From contig JAPXFQ010002460.1 in the NCBI GenBank assembly GCA_028564705.1, forward strand, positions 1,557,501 through 1,621,500: a DNA stretch of 64,000 nt. The letters are read 5' to 3'. Below the pieces are notes generated by a model, which saw nothing but the letters and a program-made list of their open reading frames with translations, was not told where the DNA came from and ran no database searches. Below, one piece after another: positions 56,519 to 64,000 of this stretch (the first letter of the stretch is position 1; every line of letters starts with the position of its first letter). The DNA comes from Apricaphanius iberus (Eukaryota; Chordata; Actinopteri; Cyprinodontiformes; Aphaniidae). Both the position numbers and the translations under genes were made by a program.

Positions 56519-59500
56519 ATGGAGACCACAGACCAGATCACAGAGGGTTCCCCTCTGAAGGCAGCAGGAGACGGCACGGAAACGGTCACGGCACCGTCGG
56601 CCACACAGCTGGAGAGAAAAAGCTGTAAGGAAGGTCTGGGTTTCTCCAGAATGAGCCACTGGAGGACGGCGGCCTTCTTCCTCTCCCTCTTCCTCTGCCT
56701 CACTGTGGTGTTCGCCTTCTCCTTCATCATCCCGTGTCCCGAGCGACCCCAGTATAACGTCACCTGGAGCAGAGACTTCCCCGAAGCAGGTGGGTTCTGT
56801 CCACAGCGCTTAGAAGCACCTCTGCGTCCGTCAGAGACTCACCGCCTTCTCCTCCTTCTCCCACAGCAACCTACGACTTCCTCGCCATCGAGCGAGCGAA
56901 CGGCGACAAGGTGATGGACGTCCTGTTTGTCATCAGGAGCTCAGAAGCGTCTCCGAACACGTCGTGCGCCGGCGCAGGTGGAGTAGCGTTCGGGCGGCCG
57001 TTGGGAGTTCTGGTAGTGGGATTCTCTGAGCTCGTGCGTTTGTTCTCTAGGCTTCGCTTCGCCGTGTCTGTTCATGTTGGCGCTGGACGGCACCAAAGGG
57101 AAGACGCTTTGGGAGAGGCCGCTGGACGGCGAACTCCTCTGGGCGCAGTGCGGCCTGCAGGCGGAGACGGGCCGAGCCTGGGACTGCCTGCTGGCCCATT
57201 CTGGCAACCTGACTGCAATCGACAAATCCAACGGTCAGCCTCCTGGTGTACACGCCTGTCTGCTGAGTCATGATGTGTAAAACGTAGAAAATAAATGAAT
57301 CGTTCATCCAGCAATCAGATCTCAGGATGCTGCAGCTGTTAAAGTAGGGTGGCATGTAAAATCCACTTTTTATCGCATTCTTATGTCCTTAAAAACATGC
57401 CTTTGCTGTATTCAACATCCGGTAGTGGCCAGATTTACACAATTGTCTTTAAAATATGACAGCTTCTTGCTGTCAAACGGCTTCTAACAGCCTTTTAATT
57501 CAGCTTTTGATTCCCGCTCCTTTCTGTATTTCTTACAGTCCAGTTTAAACTCAGAAGTGATCCCACAGACCAGATGAGGGGTGGAAGTGACGGGGAATGA
57601 GTGAAATCTGTGATTTTAGTCAGCAGTTGTTTGTTTCAGACAGAAAATATTTTACATCGGAGCACAGGACGGAACGGGCAGCACAATAAATCAGCGGGGT
57701 TAATATCTGCTCCGCCTGAAGAGGACCTTTATTGGCGGAGCTGCTGGGCTACAAACGCTCTGCAGCTTCGTTGCTTCGTTTCTGCAGTAACAAACATACC
57801 TGCTCCACATTACACTCTAAATATCCAATTACACCATAAAATGTCACTTTATTTGTCGCCAGCCGCAACAGTCGGTAGACGAGTCTAAACCCTTCCTAAT
57901 TATAGCTACACCGTTGCTGCGTTAGCAGCGCTTTCCCCCTCTGTCACGTCACGCAAGGCAGCACTCATTTCTTAAAGGGGCAGGAGCACCGCTAAACTAA
58001 AACATATCTTTTCTTTCTTTTCACATACCAAATTTACCGGCACAGGCAAAAATGACGTCGGTTACAGTCACAAATTATTTTTAACTACTTTACCCAGTTG
58101 TGCAGTGCCGTCAGTGATTCTGTGACTGACACGGAGACAGTACTGATAAACATGGTGGCTATTCACCCCGAGCTACATGACACCAGCTGTTTTCTATACA
58201 GAGACAGGAATAAAAAATAAAAAAACATCATGAGGAGGTTAAAGTGGACCTGGCATGAAATGTGCATTTTTTTTAGATTTTTGATCATATCTGAGGTTTT
58301 TGATCATATCTTTTAGTTCCCCCAGCCTGCCTACGTCCCCTAAGAGGTTAAAATTAGTTATTAGTCTTTCCTTTGTCCCGGGGTATGTCTGCCTACATTG
58401 TGAAATTAGCACTCAGAAACGGGCTGTTTGGCAGTTCGGCATATGAAGACACGTTTCGGCATATTACGTGTTGAGTTCCAGCCAATTCCCTGAACTACAC
58501 CCTCCAAGTCCCTCCCTCCGCGGCGCAGAGAGCTAAGGTAACAGGCAAACAACAAACCAACAGCATGGAGTCCAGACCGCATCCAAACTGTGCTGTACCT
58601 TGGTCTACAAAAGAGAACATTAATCTTTTTGTCCTCCCCACTTCTGAGCCACTGAAAAGCTTGTGGATAGATTTTATTTATGCAGGGAATGTGCCCGACC
58701 GACTGCCGACGCGTGTGGTAGTTTGTGGCAAACATTTCTAGGACGACTGTTTTTCCAACTTGGGACGATACAGCCGTGGATTCACAGATCGTCTTAAACT
58801 TCTACCAGGATTAATACCAACTCTCCGTGAACCAGCAAATATCCCTGTACAAGTAAGCATATTTCCTCAATAATGTCCCTCAGCTGTTAGTACACGCTGT
58901 GGCATTGTTTGAGTTGTTCGCTTTGCAATTAGCTTCATAGCTAACATTCAGAATTAGCTTCACAGCTAATACCCCAGTTTGTTTATGTAGCATTGGTGCT
59001 AGTATGCTTTGATTTGGGGGAAAAAGATTATATATTATAGTTGAACATTCGAAATATCGTTAGAGACTCGCCTAGGCCCCGCCCTCGAAAACCCGGTCGT
59101 TCTGTGCTTATGCTAACAGAAGGGCTACCTCGTCACACCTGCAATTCTACAACAAGGCTGAATTACGGCAAGCCATCCTCTGATATAGTATTAAGGTATT
59201 TAGAGCGTGGCTAAAAAGGGCCCAAATGTTGCGGGGAATTTCATGCCAGTTCTACTTTAAAGAATTTAGACAGGAATGCTCTTAAGAGTTTTTCTGGGTG
59301 GCTCTTAAAATAGCCGTTGTGGCCGCAAATGGTCCCGCTCTCTCCACCAAGAAGTGAGCCATGAACGGCTTCCTCACCCGGACAGCCTCTCTGGAGGATT
59401 AAACACGACCTAGGCCCGTCTCCACCACAGCACGTCCCGCGCCGCTCACATATGATACACTTTTACTAACCGCAGACTGATGGGCAGCCGCTCAGCACAG

Positions 59501-62500
59501 TAGTTGGTGTCTTGTCAGGTGATGCTTAGACCTACGCGGGACACTGGCTCCTCAACCTGGGCCTGTCGACGCCTGTTTATGGATCCCCCGCTGTAGCCGT
59601 CCAAGCTACACCTGAGGCCGGTCCGAACACGTAACGCGATCAGCTTGGAGACTAGAGTCCACCGGCAGCTGCGCTCCACACGCTGGGCTCGAGACGTCGT
59701 TCCAAGAATGTTGCGATGACGTTGAAGACAGCGTGTCTAAGGGGAGAATGTCCGAGGCTCTTAAAGGGACATGCAGCTAATTTTAAGGCATTATGAGTGT
59801 AATATTTCAAATAGGTAGTATATATCATTTACTGAACTTACAGATTGATTTATGGTAATATCATAGCTGTACTGTAACACAATGTTCTATCTGCCTGAGA
59901 AGAACGTGCCCCCCCACCCCCCCTCGCTTTAAGCCTAGTTTATTCTTCTCCAATAGCAACTTCACACACAGACGTACTGATGGAGACGTTTTTTGTTTAT
60001 AGTACTCTGTTTCTTTCTCTCTATTCTGTTGATTTATTTATTTATTTTTGGTGTTGCAAAGAAATTACCGACCGGGAAAGCAGGGCGTGCTAACTTTTCC
60101 TGGCGGGTCTGCCTACCGTTGTAGTTGTTGGTGTATTAGAGGGTTTTTCCTCGGCTTGTAAATGCATTCCTCACCTCAAGGAGCAATGGACGACAGAAAG
60201 TACGTTTTGATTGAGCTGTAAAGCTTTTTAGTAGAGGTGCTGCTCAAACAAATACAGCAGCCGTTTTTGTTTTTTTGTCTACACTTCCTTGTGTCAAAAT
60301 CACCAAAAGACCAGATTAGATAAATGATGCTTTCAATATAAATCCTCTAGTGCCCAAACTCTGCATTGACTGCAGATAATGGTGCAGCATCAATCCGTCT
60401 CCATCAAAACAGAGAAGCATAAACTAGGCTTTACTCAGGCCATTTCCACACGTAGCCGGGTTTTTTAAAAACTATGATTTTCCTCTGCTCCTTAAAAAAA
60501 TAAATCTCCATCCACACATAACCGGATAAATGTGTTTTTCATCACATTCATAGATGTGGCAAACCTGTAGGAGGCAGTAGTTCTCGCTAATCCTATCCAC
60601 TCAGAGTAACTTTTTACTTTCTAACTTTCAGTCATGCAGCTTATGAAAGCAAACAAACAAAACCGCTTTAACAATGTTTGATACCAGCTAGCGATGTCCC
60701 CGATCCGAAAATCGGCCCCGATCACGTAGTTTCAGACTCGATCGAAATCGGGTGTTACCTCCCGATCAGGACTTATACATAAGTACCCGTCAGTTTTTTA
60801 AATTCCTCGTTGGTGGGGCTATTGCCTATCTCTACTCCTGTTCACTAGTATTTATCTTTTATTCACTCTAAATAATATGCAACCTAAACAAGCTGAACTT
60901 TGAGCTACTTAATAAGGTGAGATTAAACGGTTGCAGTTCCTGCTCCACATGGAACCGTAATGCATGTCCCTATGTAATCTAACAGTGTCTGATTACACAC
61001 GGACAGGATTGCTGCACAGGTTTTTGTCGTCAGGTTTAGGATTTTTGCCTTGGACAGACGACTTCTCATGGGGGTTCAGGTGTATTTCCTGATACTGTAT
61101 CTACGCGCTGACGCACTGTAGACTGTAATAACGCGTCGCTTCAGCCAAAGTTTCAAAGTGAGGAAACGGTTCTCCAATTAAACCGAATAGAAGTCTACAA
61201 GAGTCTGAACAAACAGTTCCCGGAAGCGTAAACTACGCTTCAACTACAGGAAAACCCGCGGTAGGAAAGAAGCAGCAGCAGGTGTTTGGCACATCGTAGC
61301 GCGTGTGTCTCACAGAAACTTCTGGTAAGCTCCCAGTCAGCCAAATGCCTTGTTTAAAGTGTCCAGGAATCTTTTGTTTAGTTCATTTATTTACCTGGAA
61401 TCTGTGCGTAAAGTTGAAAATATCTGTGCATTTCCAACATGTAGTCAGTTCATATTAATCTGTAAAAAGTTTTTCTGTCACCGTTCTAATAAAACTGGTC
61501 AAATCCAGAAAACATAAAGTTAAAATGACCCCTGATATGTATATACATTCTCATTAAGTTTATTTAAGATGACGTACTATTTTTTTAAATACTTTTTTAT
61601 GTATAAGCTACTATTGCACTAAAGTCCGAAAGTGAATAATTTATTTATTACTTGATTGTTAATGCTACCCCACAGAAGAACTCTGTTTGTTAACAGAATT
61701 GTTAAATGTTAAAATAAGGTGAATAAAAAATATAACACTCTTCTTTATTCTTTTTTTTTTTTTATGCATTACTGATAAAAGTATCGGATCAGGACTCGGT
61801 AACGGCAGATAAGTAAAATAAATAAACTAAGACTCGAGGGCAAAAAAACCTCATTGGGACAACCCTAATACCAGCACAGCTCTGAGGGCATAAATGCTGT
61901 TTTTGAGATTAAACACAGGTCGCACATATGATGTTTGAACATTTTTTTGTCGCGGATAGTGACGTTACGGTTCTTAAAACTCAATTTTAACGCGGGTACT
62001 GAAAATGGAGAAAAAGCAAAGTTTGGCCGGAGTTTTTAAAAAGGTTTGTTTTTGGTGCCGAAAATATATTTTTACGTGTGGATGACAGGCCAAACCGTTT
62101 TGTGAGATACCTCAGCTACCAGTCTGAGCTCATCACTATTAACCTTTGACCTCTCTCTCCCTTCTTCCTCCCGATTCAGGCTGAGAACAAGTGAGCTTTA
62201 TGACGGCTCATTTATGGATTTATTATGTTTCCTACAGGCGGAGTCTTATGATGGAGGATCATGACCTCTGTAGATAAAATAAACCAACACAATGGTCACA
62301 GAGGAGTAGATTTCTCTGAAATTTTAAGATTAATTTCACGTATTTACAAGAAAGATTTGGATCATTTTTTTAAAATTTATAACAAAGGATAATTATTCAC
62401 GATTGTTGGGGTTTATGCTGAAAGTCACATGAGCAGAAGGGAAAACGTTACAGCGGACTTCTGGGTTGACGCTAGTTTTCACCACCAGTATTAGGACTTT

Positions 62501-63904
62501 TAACAGCTGTTTTGAGTCCATTTAAAACCCTAAAAACCAGACAGACATCCAGGAATGTCTGATAATTGCCCATATCTAAAATGTTAGGCTTTGTTAAGAT
62601 ATTACAGTAATGAAAATGGACAGGTTTCCTAGCTAGAATGTTCAGTGTTCTTTTGAAAACGGATTTGATGGGTTTTAAGGTGTTCTCTTAAAGGGGAAGT
62701 TAATTTTTCTTCTACCTGGACCGTATTTATATCATGCATTACGTTCAGTTCCTCACCCAGACAAGTTTGGAGCCACTTGAAGTCCTTGAGGAGAAGTTTA
62801 GATCCATCCAAGATCAGCGATTATCCATATTATGGGAGTTAAAGGGGCATGTAAAGGTCAGCCTCTAAATAAAAACTGCCGAACACGAGAGCAATCTGCT
62901 GAGCTAACAGTCATTCGATGCCGTTAGCTTAGCAGCTAGCTGGCTGTGTGCGGCTAATTTTTCATGAGTTTTCTGCCTCATGAGGCACTGAAGTGAAAAC
63001 CAATCAGATTTGATATTTTTCGCCTCGCGAGGCGAGAAAATGGCCGTGTGCGGTCTCTGTGAGCTTTCTGCTGAGCTCAAATATTCAAGCGACAAATCAA
63101 AACGCTTTCGCAGATCACATGATTCCAAGATGGCAGCCCACGGAGAACATTACATTTTAGAAGAAAAAGACTTGTGGACGTTTTCGCCAGGCTATACCTG
63201 ATGCGACGACGATTCATCAACAAAATGAGTATTGTTATTTCCTCCATGTCCATCTTGTTGTTCGTGTCATTCCTGTTTCCGGGGTGAGGGACGGGGGCTG
63301 CCATCTTGGAATCATGTGATAGTAGACCGCGTTTTTATTGGTCACTTATATTGGTCACATATTTTAGCTCACAGAGAGCGAACACTGCGAGTTTTTTCGC
63401 CCCGCGAGGAAAAAAAATCAAACCTCAGCAAAAATTAGCCGCACACAGCGAGCTATCTGCTGGGCAAACGGCCTCGAATGACTGTTAGCTCAGCAGATAG
63501 CTCGCTGTGTGCGGCAGGCTAAAGGCTCTATCTACCAGAATGTTTGATTATAAATCACTAGCACTATTTCTCTGGAAGTTCAAGGCGCCTCTGAGGTGCT
63601 TTGTTTTTCTCTTCTGGAGCGTTTTACAGGCTTTTATTCCAACTTGCACTCGTTTGGTTAATGTAATTTGGAAACACGTAAATGTGAACCATGTTGATGT
63701 CTGCAGAAGCAAGTTCTGTCCAACTGAGCGCCGTAGAGCGCAGAGCGAAAGTCCTGAACGTCTTCCTATCTGTTGTCAGGTGAGGTTGTCTGGCAGCAGC
63801 CTCAGCCTGCAGCTCTCCCCGTCTCCATGCCCGTCCTCGGTGTCCCAGATCTTGACGGGGACAAGGTCGGCGATGTGGTTCTGGTGGCGTCGGACGACAC
63901 GCAG
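56519..63904 (+). CDS. fam234a: FAM234A (ITFG3), 5' part, partial at right edge
   Basis: Type II single-pass membrane protein with FG-GAP-like repeats; its function is poorly known. Coding exons in the window: 56519-56789, 56867-56977, 57051-57233, 63780-63904, in phase, encoding the first 230 residues; the rest lies beyond the window. The 5' UTR part of exon 2 is 56485-56518. Residues 1-49 are cytosolic, polar and Ser/Thr-rich. One membrane helix spans about 50-71 (AAFFLSLFLCLTVVFAF), followed by IPCPERP, which matches the mammalian protein, and an N-glycosylation site at N80 (NVTW). The lumenal part has beta-propeller-like motifs: YDFLAIERANGDKVMDVLF, LDGTKGKTLWERPL and VPDLDGDKVGDVVLV. Intron 4 (57234-63779) is 6.5 kb and filled with transposons. 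The luc7l neighbour supports FAM234A over FAM234B. Confidence 0.9.
58243..59256 (+). mobile_element. TTAA-flanked element with THAP exon (Kolobok-like, internally deleted)
   Basis: Left end AGTGGACCTGGCATGAAAT and right end ATTTCATGCCAGTTCTACT are near-perfect inverted repeats, and both are bordered by TTAA (58239-58242, 59257-59260). The inside holds one THAP-like coding exon (58565-58858) and nothing else transposase-like. A TTAA target plus a THAP domain is the signature of the Kolobok superfamily; piggyBac shares the target but not the THAP domain. At 1,014 bp it is far too short to be autonomous. Confidence 0.72.
58565..58858 (+). pseudogene. Broken THAP-domain exon
   Basis: From the ATG, 58 codons encode a THAP-like zinc-finger region: an early Cys (NCAVPW), LWIDFI where the family has its conserved Trp, then VVVCGKHF. 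An in-frame TAG at 58739-58741 cuts it just before DDCFSN, which continues in the same frame to a donor-like CAA|GTAAGC at 58859. One nonsense change therefore separates it from an open exon. It probably derives from the enclosing TTAA element rather than a host gene. Confidence 0.6.
59931..60433. repeat. MITE with AAGCCTAGTTTAT inverted ends
   Basis: Left AAGCCTAGTTTATTCTTCTC and right GAGAAGCATAAACTAGGCTT are inverted repeats, with a further inverted GATGGAGACG inside. About 0.5 kb, noncoding. A related left end (AAGCCTAGTTTATACGTC) recurs at 44951 in luc7l, where the other end is not clear. Confidence 0.6.
60438..62089. repeat. Older inverted-repeat element hosting the hAT insertion
   Basis: Left end CAGGCCATTTCCACACGTAG and right end TACGTGTGGATGACAGGCC form imperfect inverted repeats outside the hAT copy. 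Removing the hAT insertion leaves about 0.47 kb. Superfamily not assigned. Confidence 0.45.
60689..61868. mobile_element. hAT-like non-autonomous element in fam234a intron 4
   Basis: Ends TAGCGATGTCC and GGGACAACCCTA, flanked by a perfect 8-bp duplication ATACCAGC (60681-60688, 61869-61876). The subterminal CCGATC repeats (CGATCCGAAAATCGGCCCCG) are typical of a fish hAT family. It is 1,180 bp without a coding frame. It is itself nested in an older repeat (60438-62089). Confidence 0.82.
62690..62880. repeat. TTAA MITE, second copy, truncated
   Basis: Starts TTAAAGGGGAAGTTAATTTT and shares ACCTGGACC and CAGACAAGTTTGGAGCCACT with the copy at 30.7 kb. Its far end runs into the inverted repeat from 62886. 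Confidence 0.5.
62886..63515. repeat. Large inverted repeat ending in a perfect 25-bp hairpin
   Basis: Mirror-image parts: CATGATTCCAAGATGGCAGC (63118) against GCTGCCATCTTGGAATCATG (63298), and GCGAGAAAATGGCCG / GCCCCGCGAGG regions further out. The right end is a hairpin with identical 25-bp arms (63438-63462, 63491-63515; GCCGCACACAGCGAGC...) and a 28-nt loop. A decayed version of the same hairpin is at about 62893-62956. In fam234a intron 4. Noncoding despite several short frames. Confidence 0.7.
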
Positions 63905-64000
63905 GTGACGCAGGCGGATAACCCCAGAGGTTATCCGCCCTTCTAAAGCTGCTGCACCTCGTCGGCCCTGAATGAACCGTCAGATCTTTCTGGTTTCTAA

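Noticed and set aside
63010..63438. Several 60-75 codon frames on both strands
   Set aside because: Inside the large inverted repeat, so they appear in mirrored pairs; no domain.

Overview
This is vertebrate nuclear DNA, almost certainly from a ray-finned (teleost) fish. Genes are split by GT-AG introns of up to about 6.5 kb, and the introns are packed with fish-type transposons: Tc1/mariner, hAT miniature elements, TTAA-target elements, L2-like LINEs and a tRNA-headed SINE. No prokaryotic or organellar feature is seen.

Three protein-coding genes were rebuilt exon by exon, and every splice junction keeps the reading frame. (1) An EPS8-family actin regulator, best matched to EPS8L1, on the + strand: 18 coding exons from 13272 to 40461, 665 codons, PTB - Pro-rich - SH3 - SAM-like layout. 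(2) luc7l, a U1 snRNP splicing factor, on the - strand: 10 coding exons from 53384 down to 41265, with two apparent C-terminal forms of 360 and 321 residues. (3) The 5' part of fam234a (itfg3), a type II membrane protein, on the + strand: 56519 to 63904, running off the right edge. The first two genes are tail to tail with poly(A) signals about 100 bp apart. luc7l and fam234a are head to head across about 0.5 kb that probably holds both promoters. LUC7L and FAM234A are also neighbours at human 16p13.3.

Region by region: 1-10.1 kb is intergenic and full of repeats, including a 5'-truncated L2 LINE broken by two younger DNA elements. 10.2-40.6 kb is the eps8-like gene, whose introns carry several MITE families, long foldback repeats and one intron made almost wholly of a 13-bp minisatellite. 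40.6-53.4 kb is luc7l, with an apparently intact Tc1-like transposon in intron 2. 53.4-64 kb is fam234a, with a local tandem duplication, a TTAA-flanked element carrying a broken THAP-domain exon, nested hAT elements and a large inverted repeat.

The three genes do not form a pathway; they are simply neighbours. The most notable signals are a luc7l splice donor that overlaps a stop codon and is followed by its own AATAAA, a CAG run that includes a 3' splice site, the nuclear-receptor half-site-rich minisatellite, the intact Tc1-like transposase with long terminal repeats, the THAP/TTAA element, and two MITE blocks sharing one insertion junction. All homology calls rest on reading translated exons and on recalled family knowledge; no database search was run.
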